64,000 nt of DNA. Source: Streptococcus parauberis NCFD 2020 (GTDB lineage: Bacteria > Bacillota > Bacilli > Lactobacillales > Streptococcaceae). Location of the stretch: positions 992,001 through 1,056,000 of the forward strand of contig NZ_AEUT02000001.1 in the NCBI RefSeq assembly GCF_000187935.1, in the 5' to 3' direction. The translations under genes and the position numbers were made by a program. The notes under the pieces were generated by a model. That model had not been told where the DNA came from and searched no databases. It worked only from the letters and a program-made list of their open reading frames with translations. Below are positions 45,870 to 54,920 of this stretch, in pieces (the stretch's first letter is position 1; every line of letters begins with the position of its first letter).

Positions 45870-46617
45870 AAGTCTTACTCCTTTTTAAGATTAGAAGTAT
45901 TACTAGTGACATAATATAAACACCAATACTTAGAGCTATTCCAATATAAACTGTATTCATTTCTAAAAAGGATGACCCTTCTTCTAAAAATGTTCCATTT
46001 GGATGAACTTTTATAATTGGCGTTAATATTCGTAAATTATAGGACCAGGGAAAAAATACCCATGTTTTTTTTACGGCAAATATCGCTGATGGAAAAGTTA
46101 AAAGAAAATTGATAAGGAGAAGAAAAAATTTCTTACCAACAAATCTATTAATAATGAAAGATATACCAATTACAGGTAGACTCCCTATAAAGAGGGCCAA
46201 AGTCGCTAGAATTATATTATTTAAACTTATCTCTTCTTGTAAAATAGAAGTTCCAAAGATAAAAATTACTATTGAAGAAAGTAGTAAAATAATAAACAAT
46301 TCCATTATGACAACTAAATTTTTTGCAATAAGCATTTTTTGTTCATTTAATCCTAAACTACGCTGTAGGATATAGTGGTAACTTTTCTCCTTATTATTAA
46401 TATTAATGACTAGTAAACTTAATATTATAGGTAAAACCATGATTGGATACCAATTAAAAGATGTTGCCATTAAATAGCTTTTCCCTTCTGGGCTTTCACC
46501 CATAAGAATGCCCATCATAATATTGAAGATAATAAAAATCGGAGGTACTAGTAGCATTAATTTGGAATTAGCTGAACGCTTTTCTTTAATAATTTCTGAT
46601 TTGATTTCATTGACCAT
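45862..46617 (-). CDS. ABC transporter permease, lantibiotic immunity type (first)
   Basis: 251 residues, six membrane helices. IKSEIIKEKRSANSKLMLLV at the start and NNKEKSYHYILQRSLGLNEQ followed by KMLIAKNLVVIMELF match LanE-type permeases (cytoplasmic amphipathic element before helix 3). It begins 1 bp after the ATPase stop. Partner of the second permease and the ATPase. Confidence 0.82.
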   Translation of the reverse strand: MVNEIKSEIIKEKRSANSKLMLLVPPIFIIFNIMMGILMGESPEGKSYLMATSFNWYPIMVLPIILSLLVININNKEKSYHYILQRSLGLNEQKMLIAKNLVVIMELFIILLLSSIVIFIFGTSILQEEISLNNIILATLALFIGSLPVIGISFIINRFVGKKFFLLLINFLLTFPSAIFAVKKTWVFFPWSYNLRILTPIIKVHPNGTFLEEGSSFLEMNTVYIGIALSIGVYIMSLVILLILKRSKTYD

Positions 46618-46618
46618 T

Positions 46619-47317
46619 TTATACTCCTTCTCTCTTTATTATTTCCATAAATAAATCCTCCAAATGAGACTCTTTCATATTATTTGGACCTTCATAGCAA
46701 AGTCGTCCTTTATTGATTATTCCAACTTTATCAGCAACTTGTTGAACCTCACTTAAAATATGACTTGATAAAATGATTGTTATTCCTTGATCCGCAAATT
46801 TTCTGATTAATTCTCTTAACTCTTGTATTCCTATTGGATCCAGCCCATTCGTAGGTTCATCAAGAATCAGAAGTTGAGGACTATTAATTAAAGCCATCGC
46901 TATTCCAAGCCTTTGTTTCATCCCTAGAGAGAACTCCTTTGCTTTTTTATTTCCCGTATCTTGAAGAGAAACGATACGTAATACTTCATTGATTTTTGAC
47001 TTATCAATACTCAATAATGTGGTTAATACTTCCAAATTTTCAGTGGCCGTTAAATTTGGATAGATAGCAGGATTTTCAATAATTGCTCCCGTTTTCCTTA
47101 AATCCTTATCACTTAATTTATTTCCATCAAATAATATTTCTCCTGAGTTAGGTTGAATAACTTTAGTAATTAATTTTAATAAAGTTGACTTTCCTGCTCC
47201 GTTCGGTCCGAGTAAACCGTAAACAGTACCTTTTTCAACATTTATAGATACTTTATCTAAAACAGTCTGTTTTCGATATATCTTTGTTAAGTTTTTCGTC
47301 TCAATAATGTTACTCAT
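46619..47317 (-). CDS. ABC transporter ATPase, lantibiotic/bacitracin immunity type
   Basis: 232 residues. Walker A GPNGAGKST near 36-44, signature FSLGMKQRLGIAM, Walker B LLILDEPTNGLDP, and the switch His in ILSSHILSEV. The BcrA/LanF type is indicated by GIQELRELIRKFADQGITII. It powers the two downstream permeases. AGGAGG precedes the ATG. First gene of a five-gene unit ATPase-permease-permease-regulator-kinase. No lantibiotic precursor or modification gene is in the window. Confidence 0.9.
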   Translation of the reverse strand: MSNIIETKNLTKIYRKQTVLDKVSINVEKGTVYGLLGPNGAGKSTLLKLITKVIQPNSGEILFDGNKLSDKDLRKTGAIIENPAIYPNLTATENLEVLTTLLSIDKSKINEVLRIVSLQDTGNKKAKEFSLGMKQRLGIAMALINSPQLLILDEPTNGLDPIGIQELRELIRKFADQGITIILSSHILSEVQQVADKVGIINKGRLCYEGPNNMKESHLEDLFMEIIKREGV

Positions 47318-47752
47318 AATAAAGCCTCCTATTTTAGTAGGTATAGTATAAATAAAAAAAATAACTAAATTATAACTAATAAGTTATCCCTAAAACTCTT
47401 TTTTAAAACCTAAAAAATTATTCCTGAAAGTTTAATTGAGTTTTCATATCTCCAAATATATTTATTTATTCCATTATTTTATTTTTTCCACAACTGAATT
47501 TCGTTCTAGATTTGTTCTAGAAAATTTAACCATCTAAGTTAATTCTTAAAAATAAAAATCGATAAATCCCTTGATATTACTAGATATTTTTATTTATAAA
47601 TCAACTTTAAAGAGCTTTAGTTACCTGTAGGGGGCATCTAAATACATAAGAAAAAGCCTTTGAGAAAAGGATTTTTTGCTTATCAGAAGAGGATTTGTCC
47701 CCAAATAATTTCTTTATGATATCATATAAATAACGTAAGGTAAGGGAGTCCT
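47318..47752. other. Promoter region and boundary repeat
   Basis: No gene. AT-rich promoter region of the ABC operon, then a boundary-repeat copy at 47625-47710 (CTGTAGGGGGCATCTAAATA ... GAGGATTTGTCCCC). The kinase-like gene on the plus strand starts 43 bp after it. Confidence 0.5.
47625..47710. repeat. Module-boundary repeat, copy 2
   Basis: Shares CTGTAGGGG-CATCTAAATA, the AGAAAAAGCCTTT hairpin arm and GAGGATTTGTCCCC with the copies at 42889 and 52899. It separates the ABC/two-component module from the small-enzyme module. Confidence 0.65.
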
Positions 47753-48349
47753 ATGGAAATATTTGGTAAATATATTACAGCTATAAAAAAGCTTGTTGAA
47801 AATGAAGACAAAATTACGATAAGAGTTTTCGGTCATGGTGCTTCTGGTAAATCAACTTTTACAAAAATGTTAGTTGAACAAGTGAATCCTGAAAAAGTAA
47901 ACTTACTAGAAACCGATCCTTATATTATATCCGGAAACTATCGTGATTTAGTCCAATCGAAGATAAATCCAAATCAGAAAGTAACTGCCAGTATGCCAGT
48001 TTCACATGAACTAAATTCGTTAAAAAGAGATATACTTGCCTTGCAACAAGGACTTGACATTTTAACTATTGAAGAACCTTGGTGTAAAAGTGTGATTTTA
48101 AATGCTGAGAAACCTATTTTGATTGTTGAAGGTATGTCTTCGGCATTCTTACCCAAAGAAATTTTTGACCTATCTATTTGTTTAAAAACAAGCTCTGAAA
48201 CCGAACTTGAAAGAAGAACTATTAGAGACACCAAAGAAAGAGGTCAAAATTTAGAATTAATTAGAAAGACACATGAATCTCGAAGAGAACAGTATAACTA
48301 TTTCTACCAACCATTTGAAAAAGATGCCGATATCTTAATCAAAACATAA
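47753..48349 (+). CDS. Uridine kinase-like P-loop protein
   Basis: 198 residues. Walker A GHGASGKSTF near 27-36 and an LLETDPYIISG segment like the acceptor-binding region of uridine kinase/phosphoribulokinase-type proteins. LIVEGMSSAFLP and an arginine-rich lid (ELERRTIRDTKERGQNLELI) also fit. It probably phosphorylates a nucleoside or related small molecule. It stands alone on the plus strand with GGGAG before the ATG. Confidence 0.78.
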   Translation: MEIFGKYITAIKKLVENEDKITIRVFGHGASGKSTFTKMLVEQVNPEKVNLLETDPYIISGNYRDLVQSKINPNQKVTASMPVSHELNSLKRDILALQQGLDILTIEEPWCKSVILNAEKPILIVEGMSSAFLPKEIFDLSICLKTSSETELERRTIRDTKERGQNLELIRKTHESRREQYNYFYQPFEKDADILIKT

Positions 48350-48393
48350 TCAAAATAGCCATTTTATTTTTGGCTATTATTTCTTTCTGACAG

Positions 48394-48951
48394 TTAATAA
48401 GTAATCTTAATCAGCTCGTTTCCTTTAAATTCAGCTTTTACAATCCATGGAAACTCATGTTTGAAATTATTGAACATCTCAAATTTAAAATCTTGTTGAT
48501 AATAATTAATTATTGTTGATAAAGCTGTTCCATGTGTTCCAATAACAATTGTCTCATCACTTGAAGTATTCTCCAAGATAGCATTTAAGGCTTTGATATT
48601 TCTTTGTTGAACTTCTCTTAAACTTTCGCCATTTTCTAACTTATAGCTAAAATCTTCCCACTGCTTTCTAGCCACTTCATTAAAATTATCAATCCATCCA
48701 TCAGAAAGTTTACGCTCTCTTAATTCTTCAATTATAATTATTTGCTTATTTTTACTATCTGCTAGGGGTCTAATAGTATCTATTGATCGTTTATATGGAC
48801 TTGAGTAAAATTTATCAATTGCAACTGATGAAAATTGATAAACAAATTTTTGGCTTGAATCTATCCCTTTTTCAGTTAACTCTCTTAAAATATCATCGTG
48901 ATTATTGTAATTAGGCTCAGCATGTCGTATAAAATAAATAGTTGTTGTCAT
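48394..48951 (-). CDS. Histidine phosphatase family protein
   Basis: 185 residues from ATG 48951 (GGAGA upstream; an earlier ATG at 48975 has no ribosome site). TTTIYFIRHAEPNYN carries the catalytic RHAE. KFYSSPYKRSIDTIRPLADS gives the second Arg, and VIGTHGTALSTIINYYQ the second catalytic His. Phosphoglycerate-mutase-like phosphatase; substrate unknown. Convergent with the kinase-like gene. Confidence 0.88.
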   Translation of the reverse strand: MTTTIYFIRHAEPNYNNHDDILRELTEKGIDSSQKFVYQFSSVAIDKFYSSPYKRSIDTIRPLADSKNKQIIIIEELRERKLSDGWIDNFNEVARKQWEDFSYKLENGESLREVQQRNIKALNAILENTSSDETIVIGTHGTALSTIINYYQQDFKFEMFNNFKHEFPWIVKAEFKGNELIKITY

Positions 48952-48984
48952 ATTTCTCCATAGTATTTTCATCAATAAATTAAT

Positions 48985-49156
48985 CTAGAGCAATTTTATC
49001 CTTGAGTATTCATCTAGAAAATCACCATTTTCCAATCTAATTGCATTTGGTTTTATACCAGTTATTTTAAATCCAAATTTTTCATATAAAGCTCTAGCTC
49101 TTGAATTACCCTCCACAAATTCCAATTCTATTTGGGTAATATCCGTACATTTTTAG
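48985..49156 (-). pseudogene. C-terminal fragment of a GNAT acetyltransferase
   Basis: Readable frame ITQIELEFVEGNSRARALYE then KFGFKITGIKPNAIRLENGD to a TAG at 48985. This is the last third of a GNAT (strand 5 to strand 7); the acetyl-CoA motif is missing, and a stop lies just upstream in frame. A 5'-truncated remnant. Confidence 0.7.
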
Positions 49157-49161
49157 ATGGA

Positions 49162-49905
49162 TTATTTATCCCATAAAATAGAATTTTTATGTCTGTTTAG
49201 AACAATTTTTTCAAGCTTCCTATCAATCTCTTTTGACAATATACTTGCAGTTTTTGAACTAAAGTGGACACCATCAACAGTTTGAACTAACTCTCTTTTC
49301 TTTGCAAACCAGTCTTTACTTTTCGGAAATAAAGTCATTGAGATAGCATCTGAAATCCTTGTTAAAAAACTCCATCTCCAACTATAAACTTTTCTTTCTT
49401 GTGGTAATACATCTTTTTGTATTATATTTATATCAATAAAATCGCAACCATAATTTTCACAAATAAGCTTAATTTCTTGATTCCTTTTAATTACAATATC
49501 ATTTGGAAATTCCGTTAAATTCATAAATGGAATTCCCCATATTATCACTTTATTACCATTTGATTTTATCATTTCTACCAGAGTCTCAAATTTTCTTGAA
49601 AAATCTAAATCATCCTCTATACACTTTTTTATCTTACAACGAGAAGTCATTTGAATTTTCCAATAAAAATCAACTTCTTTAAGATAGGGAAGTAATATAT
49701 CGTTTGTTCCAATACCCAAAATAATAATATCGAAATTATTACTAACCAATATTTTTTTCAAACGATTACTTACTCCATATAAGGTGTCTCCGTTTTTACC
49801 TTTATTGCTTATTAATAGATTTTTATTTAAAAACGGAATGTATGAGTAACCAACATTTCCGTATGTTAAACTATCTCCAATACACAGAATTTTCAAAGTC
49901 CTCAC
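49162..49905 (-). CDS. SGNH/GDSL-family hydrolase
   Basis: 247 residues. Block I LCIGDSLTYGNVGYS (Ser near 10), block III IILGIGTNDILLPYL, and the Asp-x-x-His block VDGVHFSSKTAS near 212 are all present, so the triad looks complete. No signal peptide is visible, so cytoplasmic. Esterase or lipase of unknown substrate. Single gene. Confidence 0.88.
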   Translation of the reverse strand: MRTLKILCIGDSLTYGNVGYSYIPFLNKNLLISNKGKNGDTLYGVSNRLKKILVSNNFDIIILGIGTNDILLPYLKEVDFYWKIQMTSRCKIKKCIEDDLDFSRKFETLVEMIKSNGNKVIIWGIPFMNLTEFPNDIVIKRNQEIKLICENYGCDFIDINIIQKDVLPQERKVYSWRWSFLTRISDAISMTLFPKSKDWFAKKRELVQTVDGVHFSSKTASILSKEIDRKLEKIVLNRHKNSILWDK

Positions 49906-50010
49906 CTCTATAAATCCTAATTTGCTTTTTTCTTATTTGACTTTTAGATTAAAATATATAATATATCAATTATAAAACATATTCATAGATATTTTCATCT
50001 TAATTCAACC

Positions 50011-50585
50011 TTAATATGTTGTTTTTACGTTTTGTTTTTTTATGATAATAAAATTGAATATTATTACCATCATTATCATAACAATTATTATTGCACCATA
50101 ATTGAGATAGAAATTTGAAAAAATAAACCCTTCCGAATTTGATAGTTTAAGCAATGTTAACTCAATATCATTGTTAGCAATTGGACAAAAAGTCAATAAT
50201 TTATTAATAATACCTTCTTTAAATACCTGTAACATTAATTGTGGTAAAAAGAATAGCCCCAATGACAAAGATAATGTGGTGAAAGAACTTTTAGTGTAAT
50301 AAGATATCAAAGAAGTCATTGATGTTATAACTAATAAACCCAAAAATTGATAAATTAGTACAGTAAAATAAAGTTGTAGAAAATTCATAGGTAATGGAAA
50401 GTCAAAGAGATGCCAATAAAAATTCATCTGTATACTTGTATCCCAACCACTTAAACTACAGTAATAAAAAAATGTTAGAAAAATAATACCATGAAAAATG
50501 AAAAATGTAGATAGAAAAATGAAAAATGTTGCCTCTAATTTAGAATAAGTTAATTTTGTCTTACCATATTTAGTGGTTAATAATA
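50011..50585 (-). pseudogene. 5'-truncated ABC-2 type permease
   Basis: A start at 50427 gives 138 residues, but the same frame stays open upstream to about 50585 (LLTTKYGKTKLTYSKLEATF, then a hydrophobic span and YYCSLSGWDTSIQM) without a good start. The whole is the last four to five helices of an ABC-2 permease. The break coincides with ATTTGTCCCC (50587-50597), a piece of the boundary repeat. No ATPase gene is nearby, so non-functional. Confidence 0.65.
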
Positions 50586-50661
50586 TTTGTCCCCTAAATA
50601 TTTTTAAATTTCAATACTACCTTAGAATTAAAATTTACTTAACATATATATTAATGTCTGT

Positions 50662-51129
50662 TTATAAACCTTTATATTCAAATCTTGGTCCCTCTTCACC
50701 TTGAACCCCATTTAATTCAAAGCCTGATTTTTCTAACACTCTAATTGAAGCTATATTATCAGTTTCCGACTCAGCTTCAATCTTATTTACTTCATCTTGA
50801 CTCTTTACCCATTCTATCATTGCTCTCACTGCTTCAGTCGCATATCCTTGTCCCCAGTATAAATTATTTAAACCATAACCTATTTCAACAGCACCCATAT
50901 CTAGTCCTTTAAAACATAAATCACCAATTCTTTGGTTGTCATTATCGGAAAGTTCAATAATCCAAGTAGCATACCATTTTCTTGTCAAAGGATTACTGAT
51001 ACTAGCATTGAGCATTTCCGTGTATGCCTGTTTCATTCCCTGATCCTTTTCATTAGCAATGAGTTCTTCCATTTCTATATCAGAGGATAATCTAATTCTC
51101 AATCTTTTGGTTTTAATAACATTATTCAT
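50662..51129 (-). CDS. GNAT N-acetyltransferase
   Basis: 155 residues. IKTKRLRIRLSSDIEMEEL at the start, VEIGYGLNNLYWGQGYATEA as acetyl-CoA motif A, and DNIASIRVLEKSGFELNGVQ at the C-terminus: a RimJ/RimL-type enzyme. Substrate unknown. It starts 31 bp after the Nudix gene and is probably cotranscribed with it. Confidence 0.87.
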   Translation of the reverse strand: MNNVIKTKRLRIRLSSDIEMEELIANEKDQGMKQAYTEMLNASISNPLTRKWYATWIIELSDNDNQRIGDLCFKGLDMGAVEIGYGLNNLYWGQGYATEAVRAMIEWVKSQDEVNKIEAESETDNIASIRVLEKSGFELNGVQGEEGPRFEYKGL

Positions 51130-51160
51130 TTTAACTCCAATCTATTTACCATAATACTTT

Positions 51161-51643
51161 CTAATAAAGTCGAACAAAGTCTGTCATTTTATTAATTACC
51201 ATCCCACCATATAAATTATTATCATTTGTATGAGTAACATAGTGATGTAAAACTTCCTTAGCTGTTAAAGGCATATCCCGAAAAGGTAATTCACTTAAAT
51301 CAAACCATTTTAATAGACCCTCATTTGAGGATAATTTATTATTGAACTCAGGTCTTAATTCTGCAAAATAATAGTAATTTTGTCTAATTTCATTATTAAC
51401 ATTTCTAAGTGTAATATATTTTAACTTTAAATCACTTATATCTTCTAACGTAATATTGAGCTCTTCTTCTAATTCTCTTAGGGCACATTTCTTTGGTCGA
51501 TCTAACTCAAATGGTTCAAAGTGTCCACCTGCAGAACTAATCCATAAGTCATTAACAACTCTACTTCCTTGTCTAAAGAGTAGTAATATTTCGTTTCCTC
51601 TTCTAAGATAAATTGAAGCCATGCTTCTTAATTCATTTGCCAT
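51161..51643 (-). CDS. Nudix hydrolase
   Basis: 160 residues. Nudix box GGHFEPFELDRPKKCALREL followed by EEEL (about 41-65), with the REL-EE core residues present. It hydrolyses a nucleoside diphosphate linked to another moiety. The C-terminal third (from EFNNKLSSNEGLLKWFDLSE) is closely repeated as a fragment at 53354-53657, with roughly 85% DNA identity by eye. Confidence 0.85.
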   Translation of the reverse strand: MANELRSMASIYLRRGNEILLLFRQGSRVVNDLWISSAGGHFEPFELDRPKKCALRELEEELNITLEDISDLKLKYITLRNVNNEIRQNYYYFAELRPEFNNKLSSNEGLLKWFDLSELPFRDMPLTAKEVLHHYVTHTNDNNLYGGMVINKMTDFVRLY

Positions 51644-51771
51644 AATTAACTTTCAAAGCCTATTCTTTCTATTTTTAATAGTTCAGTTTCACTAAACAAA
51701 CACTTCTATTTTCCCTCTATCAGGTTACTTAGTTCTTTTGACCAACTACTTCCACTTCTTTACAAATAAAG

Positions 51772-52572
51772 TTATGATAAGAGTCCGTCTTTATCTTGAT
51801 ATTGTTGGAATAAAAAGCTTTCAATAATATGTTTTATATTATTACTTAATAAATCTTCAAATTTTATTTTGAAGTATAATGATTGTAAAAACGTTGACCA
51901 TTTCTTACTAGATTCCCATGAATCTATAGATTTTCCGACTTCTAGAATCCAATCATTTAAAATATCTTCTTTTATATTATTTGTTTTGAATAATTGTACA
52001 ATCACTATACTAATTCTGTCTTCTTCACCCCATAATAACATGTCATCAATTATCATAATTCTTTTGATAATATCTAAAATTTTTCGACTTTCATTTTTCG
52101 AAAAATATTCCATTTTGACAATTTCTGTTAACAAGTCAGCCCCATGGGCAAAAGCATGTACCCATCCAAGATTTTCATCAAGGCCTCTAAAGTCAGATTC
52201 AACTGTAAGCCAGAAAAGTACTTGATCCATAATTTCTATCTGATTTTCTATCGAAATCCAATTCGAATTATTTGAATCCTCTAGTAAAAGAGTTAATAAT
52301 AAAGCCGTAAAAGATCTTTTTAATACAGTGTTGTTATTAGGTGTTCCTAAGCCATGCAAAAGAAATCTATCCCTTAAAACTCTCTGAAGAATATTTAATT
52401 TTTGACTTTGCATTAATTTATGTTCTTTTATTAATTTATACCAAGCCCCGTAAACTACCTCATCTCTAATTTTCGGGTCTGGATTTCCAATATGATTTAA
52501 TAAAAATTCTAAAACGGGTTCACTAATGGGATAAATATTTTCTACACTTTTAATGACATCTCTCGCTTCCAT
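51772..52572 (-). CDS. DUF2785 family protein
   Basis: 266 residues, mostly helical. NLGWVHAFAHGADLLTEIVK near 140 is the DUF2785 signature. It also has IRDEVVYGAWYKLIKEHKL and an ISIVIVQLF segment. Function unknown. Single gene, followed on the left by the Nudix gene. No signal peptide. Confidence 0.8.
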   Translation of the reverse strand: MEARDVIKSVENIYPISEPVLEFLLNHIGNPDPKIRDEVVYGAWYKLIKEHKLMQSQKLNILQRVLRDRFLLHGLGTPNNNTVLKRSFTALLLTLLLEDSNNSNWISIENQIEIMDQVLFWLTVESDFRGLDENLGWVHAFAHGADLLTEIVKMEYFSKNESRKILDIIKRIMIIDDMLLWGEEDRISIVIVQLFKTNNIKEDILNDWILEVGKSIDSWESSKKWSTFLQSLYFKIKFEDLLSNNIKHIIESFLFQQYQDKDGLLS

Positions 52573-53002
52573 TACTCTCCTTAAATGATTTTAAAATTTT
52601 ATTACTTTAATAATACCTATTTTTACTTTTTTATCCTTGAGACTAAACTTTATCTGTTATTATACCAAAAATTATCTATTTTATTGTTTTTATCAAATTT
52701 ACACTTACTTCAATTGTCTATTAATTATTTGCCATAATAGAATATTCATCAGTAATACAAGTAAGTTTACATACAAGTAAAATAAGTAAATAAAAACGGT
52801 CACCTTTTGGTCTCCATTTACTTTTAATAGATAATATAATAAATGGCAAACTCTTGATTTATATGTTTTTCTGTTACTCATTTCAACCTGTTTTTTGGCT
52901 GTAGGGGGACATTAAACTGTACCAAAAGAGGATTTGTCCCACCATTTGTCCCCGAAAAATTTATTTTTTTGAAGTGTATGGTATGATATGAAGATTTTCG
53001 CT
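52573..53002. other. Gap with boundary repeat copy 3
   Basis: No gene recognised. AT-rich promoter region of the DUF2785 gene, then the repeat at 52899-52965, which keeps GGCTGTAGGGGGACAT and GAGGATTTGTCCC...ATTTGTCCCCGAAAAAT but has lost the central hairpin. Confidence 0.5.
52899..52965. repeat. Module-boundary repeat, copy 3
   Basis: Short version of the repeat at 42889 and 47625. It lies between the DUF2785 gene and the DUF1648 gene. Confidence 0.6.
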
Positions 53003-53332
53003 TCATGGAAACAACTGATGAATCATTGCTGAAATAAAAACTAAAACTATTATAAAAAGTATTTGAATAAATTTTCCTTCATTTAGAATTAGTTCAGGAA
53101 AATTTATCATATTATTCTTTTTTCTATTGATTTTAAAATATATAATACCTAGTTCTCCAACTAATAAGGTGATCAAAAAAAATATAAAAAGAGAGATTTT
53201 TTCCCCGTAATAATCTGGCTTTCCACTATTAAAGTGAAGAACGATTATGTCTGGTGCAATGATGTATATTGCAATCGTTATTACCAAGATTAACATATAC
53301 AATAAGAAAACATATAATCTTAATTTTTTCAT
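53003..53332 (-). CDS. DUF1648-like membrane protein
   Basis: 109 residues with three hydrophobic segments (8-27, 48-66, 90-106). IIVLHFNSGKPDYYGEKISL after the first helix is the DUF1648 signature (HFN..G.PD..G.K). Such domains are found alone or fused in Firmicute membrane proteins such as SdpI, an immunity protein. Function unproven. Confidence 0.7.
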   Translation of the reverse strand: MKKLRLYVFLLYMLILVITIAIYIIAPDIIVLHFNSGKPDYYGEKISLFIFFLITLLVGELGIIYFKINRKKNNMINFPELILNEGKFIQILFIIVLVFISAMIHQLFP

Positions 53333-53353
53333 TCCAGTTCCACTTTACTAATA

Positions 53354-53657
53354 TTAGTTTGATTGTAAAAACCCATTATCTGATTTTGATTTGAACCATT
53401 TAATTTTTTTACCAAATTCTGTGTCTGTTTCCTGTACCAAATCTAAATAATTTTGACTGATTACTTCTCTAAGTCTATCATTATTATATAAAAAGGCACA
53501 GTACATACAACTGTGAGGAAACTTATTATTACTTGTATGAGTAACATAGTAATGTAAAACTTCTTTAGCTGTTAGAGGCAGATTTTGAAAAGGTAATTCA
53601 CTCAAATCAAACCATTTTAATAAACCCTCAGTTGAGGATAATTTATTGTTAAACTCT
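53354..53657 (-). pseudogene. Nudix hydrolase 3' fragment
   Basis: Contains FNNKLSSTEGLLKWF then DLSELPFQNLPLTAKEVLHY and YVTHTSNNKFP, closely matching residues 105-150 of the intact Nudix protein at 51161-51643, then diverges into an unrelated tail (DRLREVISQNYLDLVQETDT). No Nudix box. It is joined abruptly to the grpB-type fragment at about 53655. Confidence 0.7.
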
Positions 53658-53879
53658 AGTCTGATTATATGTATCTACCATGTTAATATCGTTAACAAAG
53701 ACGAGTACATCAATAATTGGTTTCGATGGCATACCTAGAATTGATGTTGAACCAAAATGATGACATTCTAATTCAATTCCGTTATAGATTCTTATAAGTT
53801 CTTCTTTAATTTCTTGATAATGCTCTAGCCATTTATTGTTATATGGTTCTAATTTCATTTCTCGCTTTATCATTTTCAT
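53649..53879 (-). pseudogene. GrpB-family protein, 3'-truncated
   Basis: 76 residues: MKMIKREMKLEPYNNKWLEH, YQEIKEELIRIYNGIELECH, HFGSTSILGMPSKPIIDVLV are the first half of a GrpB/DUF4269-type nucleotidyltransferase-like protein (GSTS and the P-IIDVLV active-site pair). The second half is missing, replaced by Nudix sequence. Confidence 0.7.
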
Positions 53880-53905
53880 ACTCTCCTATCATTAATCTCT
53901 TTAAC

Positions 53906-54337
53906 TTAGAAGTATTTAAAATAGTTTAACTGCCACTTTTGTGTTGACTGAGCTGTTTTATTCAGATTGGTACACCAAGGCGGATAGAAACGCATAGCCA
54001 TCTTCCCCTTGCTATCATCTGTTGAAATTATATTCCGTTTTATAGCATCAAGTTTTGGAATAACAAACATACCTTGATTATGTTTGTCTTCGACGATAAT
54101 AATTAATTCCTCACCCAGGTCATCCTCAGAAAAAGGGATATTCTTTCCCTTATTATTTTTTTGCCAAAATGCAGTAAAGTAACCATCTTTTTTTGGCGTT
54201 TTTTTAGCCAATCGACATCTTTTATACGCTTGTTTGTCTTTTGAAAGTAGAACGAAACCTTCATAATCTGTATTCCATTTATCTTTGACAATATCAAAAT
54301 CTATATAAATATCTTTTAATTGTTTAATTGATTTCAA
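53906..54337 (-). CDS. MepB family protein
   Basis: 143 residues. YEGFVLLSKDKQAYKRCRLA, KKTPKKDGYFTAFWQKNNKG and KGKMAMRFYPPWCTNLNKTA are the conserved MepB blocks. S. aureus MepB is encoded beside the MepA efflux pump but has no known function. Length is close to the family. It starts 68 bp before the grpB fragment and may be intact. Confidence 0.75.
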   Translation of the reverse strand: MKSIKQLKDIYIDFDIVKDKWNTDYEGFVLLSKDKQAYKRCRLAKKTPKKDGYFTAFWQKNNKGKNIPFSEDDLGEELIIIVEDKHNQGMFVIPKLDAIKRNIISTDDSKGKMAMRFYPPWCTNLNKTAQSTQKWQLNYFKYF

Positions 54338-54350
54338 TTCATTCTTCCCA

Positions 54351-54890
54351 CTATTTTTTTAATTGTTCGATCGCACCATAATTCTTTTCTAAATCTCTTT
54401 TTTCAACGTAGATACTTAATTTATCAAATTCCTAAGTAAAACTAATACTTCTAGTTAATCCTGAAATAGCTAAAGAATAATGTATGGAATAATCCCTCAA
54501 TAACTTCATCATCTAGTTTATTAAAATCGTTCCACCAAGTTACGTTACACTCTTTATGTCAAAAATTAGCAAAATATTCAGGATGCTTAGCCATGAATTT
54601 TTTTTCATCTTCATTTAAAGTGCTATACCTAAGCCATCCATTAAATACTGTAGTCGGTATATGATATTGAGCACCTAATTTTAACATATATGCAGATTGA
54701 GAGTAACCTGAAAGCTGAGTCACAGTCCATTTGTCATGTGACTGTACTTCTTTTAAAAATTTATCAGCTGATTTTAATTGAGTTGAACTTTGATGTGGTT
54801 GAGCAGATGAAACTGCTCCTATTAAATCTTTATAATTACTTGAATCCGTTGCAGCAGATATAACAGCTATAATATCCTATAAATAAATTA
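54351..54890 (-). pseudogene. Broken lipase-like (alpha/beta-hydrolase) gene
   Basis: Frame from 54890: IIAVISAATDSSNYKDLIGA ... VTQLSGYSQSAYMLKLGAQY then HIPTTVFNGW, with GYSQS at the position of a lipase nucleophile elbow. A TGA at 54559 interrupts; the same frame continues HKECNVTWWNDFNKLDDEVI, and further stops break the helical C-terminus (RDLEKNYGAIEQLKK). No start codon is present upstream. The same palindromic element as at the lipase locus (19391) lies just upstream. Confidence 0.55.
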
Positions 54891-54896
54891 CTAACC

Positions 54897-54920
54897 AATT
54901 TACTTATAGTATACTACAAA
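54897..54920. promoter_or_regulatory. Palindromic element TAGTATACTA, second copy
   Basis: TTATAGTATACTACAAA at 54905-54921 repeats the sequence at 19389-19405 almost base for base, with the palindrome at 54907-54916. Confidence 0.45.

Noticed and set aside
43113..47317. Lantibiotic biosynthesis cluster
   Set aside because: Only immunity-type ABC genes and a two-component system are present; no LanA, LanB/C/M or LanT-like sequence was found in this window.
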